A stretch of DNA of 64,000 nt from Pseudohalocynthiibacter aestuariivivens (lineage in GTDB: Bacteria > Pseudomonadota > Alphaproteobacteria > Rhodobacterales > Rhodobacteraceae): assembly GCF_011040495.1 (NCBI RefSeq), contig NZ_CP049037.1:2914001-2978000 (forward strand), given 5' to 3'. A program made the translations under genes and the position numbers. The notes under the pieces are model-generated. The model saw only the letters and a list, made by a program, of their open reading frames with translations, did not search any database and had not been told where the DNA came from. Position 1 is the stretch's first letter; each line of letters begins with the position of its first letter. Shown one piece after another: positions 44,305-53,668 of this stretch.

Positions 44305-45126
44305 ATGGCCGCCACAGATGTTAATCCTGCTGCGCTGAGCCTACAGAGCGAGCTGCGGCGCAAGCGATTCACGAAGATGGGCCTGATTTGGGGCGTCATC
44401 CTGATCTTTATCGCCTGGTGCGTCCACGGAACGATCGTCGAAGATACTGATTGGTCGCGGATCGGTGGGCGTAGCGGTGTGCTGGCCTCGATGGGGCGCT
44501 ACTTTACGCTTGATCTGGGCCTGTTTTCCGAGCTGCTCATTCCCACGTTAGAAACGTTTATGATGGCCTGTGTCGGTACGGTGTTGGGCTGCTTCTTTTC
44601 CCTGCCGGTGGCATGGCTTGGGGCGGCGAACGTGACCCCGAGCAAGATGATCCTCTATCCCGTCGGTCGTTTCCTGATGGTGCTGAGCCGCTCGGTTCAC
44701 GAGATCGTCTGGGCGCTGATCTTTGTCAGTGCCGTGGGTCTGGGCGCGCTTCCGGGTATTCTGGCCATCGCCATGCGGTCCGTCGGGTTCATCTCGAAAA
44801 TCACGGCCGAGGCGATCGAGAATATTGACGCCAAGCCAGTCGAGGCGATCCGCGCGGTAGGCGGCAACCAGTTTCAGGTGATGTATTACGGCATTCTGCC
44901 GCAAATCTATCCAGTGGTGCTGGCGACCGTCATTTTCGAATGGGACATCAACATTCGCCGCTCTGCGGTCATGGGGTTGGTTGGTGCCGGCGGGCTGGGG
45001 CTGTTGTTCTTCCGTCAGATGAACAGCTTCAACTATGGCGGCGTGTCGATGGTGATATTGGCCATCCTGATGCTGATCATTCTGGGCGAGGTGATCTCGC
45101 ACTATTTGCGCAAAGCAGTGATCTGA
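44305..45126 (+). CDS. phnE: Phosphonate ABC transporter permease (first PhnE)
   Basis: A 273-residue inner-membrane permease with about six helices. The coupling region EAIRAVGGNQFQVMYYGILPQ is the EAA loop that contacts PhnC. Ends with a helix (VSMVILAILMLIILGEVIS). It begins 2 bases after phnC. Paired with the following paralogue as in other two-permease phn systems. Confidence 0.9.
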   Translation: MAATDVNPAALSLQSELRRKRFTKMGLIWGVILIFIAWCVHGTIVEDTDWSRIGGRSGVLASMGRYFTLDLGLFSELLIPTLETFMMACVGTVLGCFFSLPVAWLGAANVTPSKMILYPVGRFLMVLSRSVHEIVWALIFVSAVGLGALPGILAIAMRSVGFISKITAEAIENIDAKPVEAIRAVGGNQFQVMYYGILPQIYPVVLATVIFEWDINIRRSAVMGLVGAGGLGLLFFRQMNSFNYGGVSMVILAILMLIILGEVISHYLRKAVI

Positions 45127-45136
45127 GGAGATGGCT

Positions 45137-45976
45137 ATGACCGAACAAATTCCCGCGCCACGCACCTCTGATCTGCCCAAGTGGTCACGCTACAAATATC
45201 CGGAATCGTTGATCAAACACGGTACACTGTTGATTGTTCTGCTCTTTCTCGGCTATTCCCTGCACTTCCTGAATGTGGATATCGGCCTGCTGATCGGCGC
45301 ATTGGGGCGCTTCGCCGGTGTCGTCAGCGACCGTTACTATCCACCCGATCTGGAATATGTGCTGGATCGCGGATACCTTGAGGCGATCCTAGATACCTTG
45401 CAGATGTCGTTTCTGGGGGGATTTGCCGGGGTTCTTCTGGCCATTCCTCTGGCTTGGTTTTCGGCTTGGAATGTATCACCCAACCGTCGCATTCTCTTTC
45501 CGGTTGGTCGTCTCGGGGTCATCTCTTGCCGCGCCATCCACGAAACCATCTGGACGATCCTTTTTGTGTCGGTCCTTGGGTTCGGGATGCTGGCGGGGGT
45601 CAGCGCCCTGACGATGTTCTGCATCGGTTTCGCAGGCAAGCTCTTTTCGGATGAGATTGAAGCGATTGAGATGGGTCCGGTTGAAGCAATGCGCGCCGCA
45701 GGGGCCAACCCGTTTCAGGTGTTCATCTTTGCGGTGGTTCCGCAGGTGCGCGTCGCCTTTACCGGGATCGCGATCTACACATGGGACGTGGCCTTTCGTG
45801 CCGCCACGGTCGTCGGTTTCTTTGGCGGCGGCGGTATGGGCTGGTACCTCAAGCGGAATGTGCAGCAGTTGGAAAACCTGCGGGTGGCTGCGATCATTCT
45901 GTCCATCATTGCGATGGTGCTGGTGGCCGAATTCATCTCGGGCTGGCTGCGCGCGGCAGTGAATCGTGCCAAGTAG
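45137..45976 (+). CDS. phnE: Phosphonate ABC transporter permease (second PhnE)
   Basis: A 279-residue permease, paralogue of the previous one. The EAA loop is EAMRAAGANPFQVFIFAVVPQ in pieces, followed by YTWDVAFRAATVVGFFGGGG. ATG 45137 is preferred over 45131, because the GAGGAG site ends at 45130 and would sit against the earlier codon. Together they form the channel of the importer. Confidence 0.88.
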   Translation: MTEQIPAPRTSDLPKWSRYKYPESLIKHGTLLIVLLFLGYSLHFLNVDIGLLIGALGRFAGVVSDRYYPPDLEYVLDRGYLEAILDTLQMSFLGGFAGVLLAIPLAWFSAWNVSPNRRILFPVGRLGVISCRAIHETIWTILFVSVLGFGMLAGVSALTMFCIGFAGKLFSDEIEAIEMGPVEAMRAAGANPFQVFIFAVVPQVRVAFTGIAIYTWDVAFRAATVVGFFGGGGMGWYLKRNVQQLENLRVAAIILSIIAMVLVAEFISGWLRAAVNRAK

Positions 45977-46041
45977 CCATAGCAAACATAAAATTCGGCT
46001 CGCGTGTCAGAATGCGCAGCCTCACTGAAAAAGGAACCCCT

Positions 46042-47286
46042 ATGTCGATTATTTCTCCTGTTATCGCGAATGATCGTGATTATGCTTTGCCGAAGGTTTG
46101 TGCGATAGCGATTTGCCTTGATGGTTGCGAGCCGGCGTATCTTGAGGCTGCGATAGCGGATGGTTTGATGCCGCATCTGGCGCGGATGCGTCGAGAGGGG
46201 ACGGATCGGCTGGCGCATTCGGTGATTCCTTCGTTCACCAACCCCAATAACCTGAGCATCGCGACGGGGCGTCCGCCGATTGTGCACGGGATTTGTGGCA
46301 ATTTCCTTTACGATCCGGAGACGGGCGAGGAAGTGATGATGAACGATGTGCGGTTCTTGCGTGCGCCGACGGTATTTTCGGCCTTTTACGAGGCCGGGGC
46401 GCGGGTGGCGGTGGTCACTGCCAAGGACAAGCTGCGTGCGCTTCTGGGCGCGGGTTTGCGGTTTGACGAGGATCGGGCGAAGTGTTTTTCGGCAGAGAAA
46501 TCAGACACATCGACGGCGGCTGAACACGGGCAGGAAGCGGCGAGCAAATGGTTGGGCATGGCGCAGCCCGAGGTCTATTCGGCGGAATTGAGCGAGTTTG
46601 TCTTTGCCGCGGGCGTCAAGCTGTTAACGGAATGGAAACCGGACGTGATGTATCTGACCACGACCGACTATGTGCAACACAAATACGCGCCCGACGACGC
46701 ACAGGCCAAGGCGTTCTACGAGATGTTCGATAAATACCTCGGGCAGCTGGATGCGCTGGGGGCGGCCATCGTGGTGACCGCTGATCACGGGATGAAGCCC
46801 AAGCATGATGCACAGGGCGATCCCAAGGTGATCTATGTGCAGGACCTGCTGGACGACTGGCTGGGTGCGGCGGCGGCGCGGGTGATCCTGCCGATCACCG
46901 ACCCTTATGTGGTGCACCACGGCGCGTTGGGGGGCTTTGCCACGGCCTACCTGCCCGCAGGGGCGGACCGCACGGATATCATCGCGCGGCTGGCGCAGCG
47001 TGACGAACTGCTGGAGGTCATCGGCAAGGAAGAAGCGATCGAGCGGTTCGAGTTGCCGGGTGACCGGATCGGCGATATCGTGATGATATCAACTGAGAAC
47101 ATGACCATCGGCACATCTGCGCATCGCCACGATCTGGCCGCGCTGAACGAGCCGCTGCGCAGCCATGGCGGGCTGACCGAGCAAGTCGTGCCATTCATCT
47201 GCAACCGTGTGATCGACCTGCCGAGCAAGCCGGAGTTGCGTAATTTCGACGCGTTTTTCTACGCCACGGCGGCGGCGGCCCTGTGA
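46042..47286 (+). CDS. phnA: Phosphonoacetate hydrolase
   Basis: A 414-residue alkaline-phosphatase-superfamily enzyme that splits phosphonoacetate into acetate and phosphate. Metal ligand D27 in CLDGCEP, the nucleophile Thr66 in PSFTNPNN, VTADHGMKPKHD for the second zinc site, and the late MTIGTSAHRHD histidines agree with PhnA. Length near the Pseudomonas enzyme (407). AAAAAGGA precedes ATG 46042. The first 80 codons use more A/T-ending codons than the neighbours, which may indicate transfer or selection at the start. Confidence 0.92.
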   Translation: MSIISPVIANDRDYALPKVCAIAICLDGCEPAYLEAAIADGLMPHLARMRREGTDRLAHSVIPSFTNPNNLSIATGRPPIVHGICGNFLYDPETGEEVMMNDVRFLRAPTVFSAFYEAGARVAVVTAKDKLRALLGAGLRFDEDRAKCFSAEKSDTSTAAEHGQEAASKWLGMAQPEVYSAELSEFVFAAGVKLLTEWKPDVMYLTTTDYVQHKYAPDDAQAKAFYEMFDKYLGQLDALGAAIVVTADHGMKPKHDAQGDPKVIYVQDLLDDWLGAAAARVILPITDPYVVHHGALGGFATAYLPAGADRTDIIARLAQRDELLEVIGKEEAIERFELPGDRIGDIVMISTENMTIGTSAHRHDLAALNEPLRSHGGLTEQVVPFICNRVIDLPSKPELRNFDAFFYATAAAAL

Positions 47287-47341
47287 TGGGGTTTTTGGTA
47301 ACGCTTTGGCAAGCAATGGCGCGTAAGGATGGGGGGACACG

Positions 47342-48790
47342 ATGAGCAAGACGGAGATCCGGCATGAAGGCATGCGCATTGGCGGTGAGGTGGTGTTCAC
47401 CGACGATGTGATAGAGGTGACATATCCCTACACGGGCGAGGTGATCGGCACGGTGCCCGCGGGCACGGCCGAGCATGCGGCGCGGGCGTTCCAGATCGCG
47501 GCTGACTATACGCCAAAGCTCAGCCGGTACGAACGTAGCCAGATCCTGCAACGCGCGGGTGAACTGATCGGCGAGCGGCGCGAATATCTGGCCAAGTGGC
47601 TGGTGCTGGAACTGGGCATCTGCCACCAGCACGCGATCTACGAGACCAAGCGCGCGCAGGATGTGTATCAGTTCGCGGCGATGCAGGCGCTGAATGACGA
47701 TGGCGAGATCTTCAGTTGCGATCTCACGCATAACGGCAAGGAGCGCAAGATCTTTACCAAGCGCGAGCCGGTGCGGGCGATCTCTGCGATCACGCCGTTC
47801 AACCACCCGCTGAACATGGTCAGCCACAAGATCGCGCCGTCGATCGCCACCAACAACTGCATGGTGTGCAAGCCGACCGAACTGACCCCGCTGACGGCGA
47901 TCGCGCTGGCGGACATCCTCTATGAGGCAGGGCTGCCGCCCGAGATGTTCCAGATCGTGACCGGCCTGCCGGGCGACATCGGCGAAGAAATGATGGTGAA
48001 CGATCATATCGACATCATCACCTTTACCGGCGGTGTGCCGGTGGGCAAGCTGATCGCGTCCAAGGCGGGCTATAAACGTCAGGCGCTGGAACTGGGCGGA
48101 AACGACCCGCTGATCGTGTGCAATGATCTGAGCGACGCCGATCTGGACCGCGCTGCGACCATCGCGGTGGCGGGCGCCACCGGCAACTCCGGTCAACGCT
48201 GCACCGCGATCAAGCGTATTCTGGTGCAGCAAAGCGTGGCGGACCGGTTTGTGCCGCTGGTGCTGGAGAAAGCGAAGAAGATCAAGTTCGGCGACCCGCA
48301 GGACCCCGCGACCGAACTGGGCTGCGTGATCCACGCGCAGGCCGCGGAAGTGTTCGAGAACCGTGTGCTGCAGGCCGAGAAGGAAGGCGCGCAGATCCTC
48401 TATCATCCCGGCCGTCAGGGCGCGCTGTTGCCGCCGATCGTGGTCGATCACGTGCCCCACGCCAGCGAACTGGTGATGGAGGAAACGTTCGGCCCGATCA
48501 TCCCCATCGTGCGTGTCCCCGACGACGACGCCGAGGTGATGGCCATCTCCAACGGCACCCAGTTCGGCCTCAGCTCGGGGGTGTGCACCAACGACCTGAA
48601 CCGCGCGATCGCCTATATCAACGGGCTGGACGTGGGCACCTGCAACATCTGGGAACAACCCGGCTACCGGATCGAGATGTCCCCCTTTGGCGGCATCAAG
48701 GACTCGGGCAACGCCGTCAAGGAAGGCGTCATCGAGGCGATGAAGTTCTTTACCAACGTCAAGACATACTCCCTGCCTTGGCCCAATTGA
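47342..48790 (+). CDS. phnY: Phosphonoacetaldehyde dehydrogenase
   Basis: A 482-residue aldehyde dehydrogenase that oxidises phosphonoacetaldehyde to phosphonoacetate, the substrate of PhnA. Catalytic Cys in [12 protein letters not shown], Glu in [30 protein letters not shown] and FTGGVPVGK for cofactor binding. Directly follows phnA, the arrangement of the known AEP to acetate route. A strong terminator follows. The AEP transaminase PhnW that usually supplies the aldehyde is missing. Confidence 0.9.
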   Translation: MSKTEIRHEGMRIGGEVVFTDDVIEVTYPYTGEVIGTVPAGTAEHAARAFQIAADYTPKLSRYERSQILQRAGELIGERREYLAKWLVLELGICHQHAIYETKRAQDVYQFAAMQALNDDGEIFSCDLTHNGKERKIFTKREPVRAISAITPFNHPLNMVSHKIAPSIATNNCMVCKPTELTPLTAIALADILYEAGLPPEMFQIVTGLPGDIGEEMMVNDHIDIITFTGGVPVGKLIASKAGYKRQALELGGNDPLIVCNDLSDADLDRAATIAVAGATGNSGQRCTAIKRILVQQSVADRFVPLVLEKAKKIKFGDPQDPATELGCVIHAQAAEVFENRVLQAEKEGAQILYHPGRQGALLPPIVVDHVPHASELVMEETFGPIIPIVRVPDDDAEVMAISNGTQFGLSSGVCTNDLNRAIAYINGLDVGTCNIWEQPGYRIEMSPFGGIKDSGNAVKEGVIEAMKFFTNVKTYSLPWPN

Positions 48791-48816
48791 CATTCCCCTC
48801 ATTTTCTCCCGAAACT

Positions 48817-48850
48817 GCGGGGCTCACAAAACGAGCCCCGCCATTTTTTT
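48817..48850 (+). terminator. Terminator of the phosphonate operon
   Basis: GCGGGGCTC-ACAAAAC-GAGCCCCGC followed by CATTTTTTT: nine pairs and seven T. It begins 26 bases after the phnY stop and separates the operon from the Na/Pi transporter. Confidence 0.92.
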
Positions 48851-48872
48851 AACTGAGGTGTAAAACACTTAA

Positions 48873-50552
48873 ATGTTGGTCCTTTCCTTTCTGACTCAGC
48901 TTTTTGGCGCGACGATGCTCCTGCTCTTCGCTGTCCGAATGGTGCGGACCGGAATTGAACGGGCATTCGGGGCGCGATTCCGCCGGTTGGTAACGTCGAC
49001 GCGCGGCCCCACGCGATTGGTGCCGATCGGTGTGATGCTGGCCATCGTACTGCAAAGTTCGGCTGCGGTGACATTGCTGGTGGCGGGGTTCGCGGCCGGC
49101 GGGGTGATCGGGTTCGTACCGGGGATCGCTCTGGTTCTGGGCGGTGATCTGGGTTCGGCGCTGCTTATTCAGGTGCTGTCGCTAAAACTGGATTGGCTGG
49201 CGCCTGTGCTGCTGATGGTGGGCGGGATACTATTTCTCAAGACCGAACGCCGGTCTCTGCGACAGGCCGGCCGGATCATTCTGGGGATCGCACTGATCCT
49301 GTTGTCGCTTGATCTGCTGCGCAACACCATGGAACCCATTCGTGACAGCGCCTTCTTGCCGTCCATGTCGGCCTATCTGGAGCGTGATTACCTGACGGCC
49401 TTCATGGTTGGGGGCGCGCTGGCCTTTGTCATGCACTCCTCGGTTGCGGCCATCCTGATGTGTGTCACTGTCGTGGCAATCGGCGCGTTGCCCTTTGCCG
49501 TCGGTGTATCGCTGGTGTTGGGGGCAAATTTGGGCTCTGCCCTGATCCCGGTGTGGCTGTGTCGTGGTTTTCCCGCCGAGGCGCGGCGCATCCCCGCCGC
49601 CAATTTGGTCATTCGCGGTGCAGCGGCGCTGTGTGCCCTTTTTGTGTTGAATGGGCTGCACATTCCGTTTTGGCATCAGGGGGCGCAGGATGCGCAGCAA
49701 CTGGTACTGCTGCATATCGGGTTCAATGCGTCCCTGTTGATCACGCTTCCATTTTGCGGGTGGCTGGAAAAACCGATGGCGGCCTGTCTACCGATGCGTC
49801 GCGCCGCTGATGGGGACCATGGTAACCCCGCTTTCCTGTCCGTTCTAAAGGACAACACTGTGCCACCAGCGCCGCAGGCGTTGGCCAATCTGCGACGCGA
49901 AGTCCTGCGCATGGCTGGCATCGTTTCAGATATGTTTGGCCCGGTCATCACGATCTACGCCGAGCCGGACCCCGACAGGGTCAAGCGGATTACCGAACGG
50001 GACGAGGTGGTCAATGTCGCGCTGGACGGCGTGCGCCGGTACGCGTCCGCGCTGCCTGCTGACGACTTGACGCGTCAACAACGCAGGGACCTCAGAGCAT
50101 TGGTGGACTACGCGATCGCGTTGGAGGCAGCGGGTGATATCATCGTCAAGCGACTGCTGCCGCTTGCAGAGGAGATGCACGAAGACAGTCAGAGGTTCAG
50201 CCCCGCAGGCCGTGCGGAGCTGGAGCAAATTCACGCCAGCGTGATGGAAAACCTCAAGCTTGCCACCAATATCCTGATCAGTCGGGATGTCGAAAGTGCC
50301 CGTGCGCTTCTGGAAGGCAAGACCGAGATGAAGCGGCTGGAGCGCAACAGCCGCAAGCAGCATCTTAAGCGTCTCAGCCAAGGGGATGTCGACAGCTTTA
50401 GCACAAGCGATAAGCATGTTGAGACGGCGTATCTGATGAAAGAGTTCAATTCGTGGATCGTTACGGTCGCGCATCCGATTCTAGAGCGAGAGGGAGAGCT
50501 GCTCGAATCCCGTCTGGCAAAGCCGCCAGCGGCAGGGCATCCCGCAAAATAG
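48873..50552 (+). CDS. Na/Pi cotransporter family protein with PhoU-like tail
   Basis: A 559-residue membrane protein. Two Na/Pi cotransporter halves with the QSSAA motif (VLQSSAAVTLLVAGF) and its second form MHSSVAAILMCVTVV, each followed by a GADLGSA-like loop (GGDLGSALLIQ, GANLGSALIPVW). Residues about 330-555 form a PhoU-like helical tail. E. coli YjbB, of this layout, exports phosphate. Placed right after the operon that frees phosphate from phosphonate. A weak GAGG site lies 14 bases before ATG 48873. Confidence 0.82.
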   Translation: MLVLSFLTQLFGATMLLLFAVRMVRTGIERAFGARFRRLVTSTRGPTRLVPIGVMLAIVLQSSAAVTLLVAGFAAGGVIGFVPGIALVLGGDLGSALLIQVLSLKLDWLAPVLLMVGGILFLKTERRSLRQAGRIILGIALILLSLDLLRNTMEPIRDSAFLPSMSAYLERDYLTAFMVGGALAFVMHSSVAAILMCVTVVAIGALPFAVGVSLVLGANLGSALIPVWLCRGFPAEARRIPAANLVIRGAAALCALFVLNGLHIPFWHQGAQDAQQLVLLHIGFNASLLITLPFCGWLEKPMAACLPMRRAADGDHGNPAFLSVLKDNTVPPAPQALANLRREVLRMAGIVSDMFGPVITIYAEPDPDRVKRITERDEVVNVALDGVRRYASALPADDLTRQQRRDLRALVDYAIALEAAGDIIVKRLLPLAEEMHEDSQRFSPAGRAELEQIHASVMENLKLATNILISRDVESARALLEGKTEMKRLERNSRKQHLKRLSQGDVDSFSTSDKHVETAYLMKEFNSWIVTVAHPILEREGELLESRLAKPPAAGHPAK

Positions 50553-50651
50553 CGTTTCCACTAACCGCTGCGCTACCTCTTGACCCCCTCGGGTGACGAC
50601 CGTAGGTATGCGCAGATTTGCCTGCTCGCGTCACAATCTGGAGAGCCGCCC

Positions 50652-51803
50652 ATGGTCGATACTTCCCAGTCACATCCTACCGCCTGTCTTGCGCTTGCGG
50701 ATGGTACCGTCTTTTACGGGCGCGGTTTCGGGGCAACCGGCGATACGGTCGCAGAACTGTGTTTCAACACCGCGATGACCGGTTACCAAGAGATCATGAC
50801 CGACCCCAGCTATGCCGGGCAGATCGTGACATTTACCTTCCCCCATATCGGCAATACCGGGGTGAATGCGGATGATGACGAAACGGCAGATCCGGTGGCC
50901 GAAGGCATGGTGGTCAAATGGGACCCGACTGAGCCGAGCAGCTGGCGCAGCACACAGACGCTGGGTGACTGGCTGGCGCGGCGTGGGCGCATTGCGATCG
51001 GGGGTGTTGATACACGCCGTCTGACACGCGCGATCCGACAACAAGGTGCACCGCACGTGGCGCTGTCACATGATCCGACAGGTAACTTCGACATCGGCGC
51101 ACTGGTTGAAAAAGCGCGCGGTTTTGCCGGCCTCGAGGGGGTGGATTTGGCAAAAGGTGTCACCTGTGCACAATCGTACCGCTGGGACGAAATGCGGTGG
51201 GCGTGGCCCGATGGGTATCCGCGTCAGAGTCAGCCCAAATACAAGGTTGTCGCGGTGGATTACGGCGCCAAACGCAATATTCTGCGCTGCCTTGCCAGCG
51301 CGGGATGCGATGTGACTGTGCTACCCGCAACAGCGACGGCTCAAGATATTCTGGCGCACAAGCCGGATGGTGTGTTTCTGTCCAATGGTCCCGGCGACCC
51401 GGCAGCGACAGGCAAATACGCGGTACCTATGATTCGCGGTGTGCTGGATGCGGACCTGCCGGTTTTTGGCATTTGTCTTGGCCACCAGATGCTGGCGCTC
51501 GCGTTGGGTGGACGGACGGTAAAGATGAACCACGGGCATCACGGGGCCAACCATCCGGTCAAAGACATGGAAACGGGTAAAGTTGAAATCACGTCGATGA
51601 ACCACGGGTTCGCGGTGGACAGCCAGAGCCTGCCAAATGGTGTGGTCGAGACGCATGTTTCGCTCTTTGATGGATCGAATTGCGGTATCCGTATGAAGGA
51701 TAAGCCGGTGTTCTCGGTCCAGCACCACCCAGAGGCCAGCCCCGGACCACAGGACAGTTTCTATCTGTTTGAGCGCTTCGCGGCGTCGATGGGCGCTACC
51801 TGA
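50652..51803 (+). CDS. carA: Carbamoyl-phosphate synthase small subunit
   Basis: A 383-residue glutaminase subunit that feeds ammonia to CarB for arginine and pyrimidine synthesis. N-terminal CPSase domain with DGTVFYGRGFGATGD and NTAMTGYQEIMTDPSYAGQI; C-terminal class I amidotransferase with the nucleophile Cys in FGICLGHQMLALALGG and the HHPEASPGPQD His/Glu. Start at ATG 50652 with GGAGAG upstream. carB is not in the window. Confidence 0.96.
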   Translation: MVDTSQSHPTACLALADGTVFYGRGFGATGDTVAELCFNTAMTGYQEIMTDPSYAGQIVTFTFPHIGNTGVNADDDETADPVAEGMVVKWDPTEPSSWRSTQTLGDWLARRGRIAIGGVDTRRLTRAIRQQGAPHVALSHDPTGNFDIGALVEKARGFAGLEGVDLAKGVTCAQSYRWDEMRWAWPDGYPRQSQPKYKVVAVDYGAKRNILRCLASAGCDVTVLPATATAQDILAHKPDGVFLSNGPGDPAATGKYAVPMIRGVLDADLPVFGICLGHQMLALALGGRTVKMNHGHHGANHPVKDMETGKVEITSMNHGFAVDSQSLPNGVVETHVSLFDGSNCGIRMKDKPVFSVQHHPEASPGPQDSFYLFERFAASMGAT

Positions 51804-51851
51804 ACCAAACAAGCAGCCTGGGCGCAGTGTCCTGATTGAATCGGAGGAAAC

Positions 51852-52788
51852 ATGTGCCGCGTCCTTGCCTATATCGGGTCAGAAATACCGCTCGACAGTC
51901 TGCTTCTTGAACCGCAAAACAGCTTGGTCAACCAGAGTCTGGACCCGGAGCTTCACCCAGACCTGCAGTTGGCAGGTTGGGGTTTCGGGGCCTGGAGCCA
52001 ACATCTGCTGAAAACCGGATGAACCGTTTCTCTATCACAGGCCCAAAGCGGCCTTTTACGACGACAATGCCAAGGGGATTATACCGAGCCTTCAGGCGAA
52101 TACCCTCCTCGCTCATGTAAGAGCATCGGGCTACGATTCCAGCGTCGTTCAGACCGACAAAAATTGCCATCCTTTTTCCTTTGACGGAACGCCCTGGATC
52201 ATCGCCCAAAATGGCGCCTTGCCGAACTGGCGGAGATTGCAACGGGAACTCTTGCCACATTGCGAGGATCGCTATCTTCGGCAGATGCGGGGCACCACCG
52301 ATACGGAATTCCTGTACGTTTTGCTTCTCTCGCTGCTCAAGGGAGATGGTGATGATGACGTCCAAGAGGGGTTCGAGAGGCTTCTGGAGGTTGTTCTTCA
52401 GGCAATGAAGACACTCAATCTGACTGCACTGACCAAGCTAAAGATCGCCCTGGTCGCTCCGGGCCGGATCATCGGGGTTAACTACGGCTGTGGGCACGAG
52501 GGAAAAACGAACGTTGCCGGCGACTGGAAAGAACTGCGGAACGAGGATATGGCACTTTCGATGCTGCTCGAGCCGATGTATGTTTTGACCGGGAAGAATT
52601 TCCAAGATCACGCGAACTCGTACGAAGTCGATACCTGTCCTGAGGATGAGGCAACATGCGCCTTTTTCGCGTCTGAACCGCTGACCGAAGATGGCGATGC
52701 GTGGCTGAACATCGAATTTGGTGAAATCATTTTCCTAGAGAAAAAGGGCGATACCATTTCTAAAATGGTCAGAACACTGAACGGATGA
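51852..52788 (+). pseudogene. Class II glutamine amidotransferase (EgtC/YafJ-like), frameshifted
   Basis: The reading frame opens MCRVLAYIGSEIPLDSLLLE with the catalytic Cys2, and stops at TGA 52020. The rest of the family follows at once in the next frame: DEPFLYHRPKAAFYDDN, LAHVRAS, HPFSFDGTPWIIAQNGALPNW, MRGTTDTEFLY. Removing one A from the A4 run at 52011-52014 restores CTG-AAA-CCG-GAT-GAA and a 311-residue protein ending at 52788. No other damage was seen, so the break is recent, or an assembly error. The neighbour to the right is a poly-gamma-glutamate hydrolase. Confidence 0.85.
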
Positions 52789-52845
52789 AGACACGGACCA
52801 AAGCGTGTCCTTGCACATCCTGTTCGCTGAGTAGGGCAATGATGA

Positions 52846-53430
52846 ATGGCTGATCGCTACCGGAACTTCTCGGAACTCGACGCCAGTGCGCAGTCGGAGA
52901 CCGACTATCGCATCAGGATCGATGATCGCGATACATCGGTCGTGATCCTCGCACCGCACGGTGGCACCATAGAGCCTGAAACAGCTGAAATCGCGGAGGC
53001 GATCGCGGGGCAGGACTTTTCCTTCTATGCTTTTGAGGCGCTGACGCCCGGCGCACATGGCGATTTTCACATCACCTCTCACCGTTTCGACGAACCACGG
53101 GCCGTTGAGCTTGTTGGCAAGTCGCGGATCGCCGTCGCGATTCACGGACGCAGAGACGACGGAACCGACATCGTATGGCTGGGGGGTAGAGCGACTGATC
53201 TGCGCGATGCCATCGGCGCGTCACTGGACGAGGTCGGCTTCGCGGCAGAACCCAACAGGACGCTACCGGGCATCCACAAGATGAACATCTGCAACCGGAC
53301 GCGCAGCGATGAAGGAGTGCAGCTCGAACTTCCCAGATCGCTGCGCCGCAAGTTAGCGGCTGACCGGAGTGTTTTGGAGGCTTTCTGCGCTGCGATACGA
53401 AAGGCTATCTTGTCTGCATCTGAAGGTTGA
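52846..53430 (+). CDS. Poly-gamma-glutamate hydrolase family protein
   Basis: A 194-residue protein of the phage PghP-like family (zinc-dependent poly-gamma-glutamate hydrolase). Visible marks are VVILAPHGGTIEPETAEIA, YAFEAL, FHITSHRFDEPRAVEL and AVAIHGRRD; the His/Glu residues in these form the metal site. The phage enzyme cuts capsular poly-glutamate. No phage genes are nearby and the protein has no signal peptide, so its role is unclear. Located in the carA-rplT gap next to a broken amidotransferase. The 238 bases after it hold only the rplT terminator. Confidence 0.8.
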   Translation: MADRYRNFSELDASAQSETDYRIRIDDRDTSVVILAPHGGTIEPETAEIAEAIAGQDFSFYAFEALTPGAHGDFHITSHRFDEPRAVELVGKSRIAVAIHGRRDDGTDIVWLGGRATDLRDAIGASLDEVGFAAEPNRTLPGIHKMNICNRTRSDEGVQLELPRSLRRKLAADRSVLEAFCAAIRKAILSASEG

Positions 53431-53607
53431 ATGCCCACTCGCCCTAGTTCAAGGTTCGCGCAGTACTAGAACGCTGATGCGGGGTGGAAGCGCAAACCGG
53501 CGGTGGTTTAGAAGATGGCCACGATCCGGTGCATCATTGAGTTACCGACGCGTGAGATAAGTCTGCAGGTCATTCATCCAAACGAAACCACTGCCGATAC
53601 AGCGCGG

Positions 53608-53644
53608 CAAAAAAAGACCCGGTCAGCGAGGCTGACCGGGTCTT
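53608..53644 (-). terminator. Terminator of rpmI-rplT
   Basis: On the minus strand AAGACCCGGTCAGC-CTC-GCTGACCGGGTCTT then TTTTT: a perfect 14-pair stem, 24 bases after the rplT stop. Confidence 0.95.
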
Positions 53645-53668
53645 GGCATGTTTTGTTGGCCGTTCGGA

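Noticed and set aside
46042..46300. A/T-ending codons at the start of phnA as proof of transfer
   Set aside because: Too short a stretch, and the rest of the gene is normal for the window; kept only as a remark.
47195..48802. Open frame of 535 codons opposite phnY
   Set aside because: phnY is certain from motifs; the opposite frame is rich in His/Arg and resembles no family.
52005..52025. Programmed ribosomal frameshift in the amidotransferase gene
   Set aside because: GAAAACC is not a known slippery heptamer, the A-run is only four long, and no downstream pseudoknot or family precedent is known; a simple indel is more likely.
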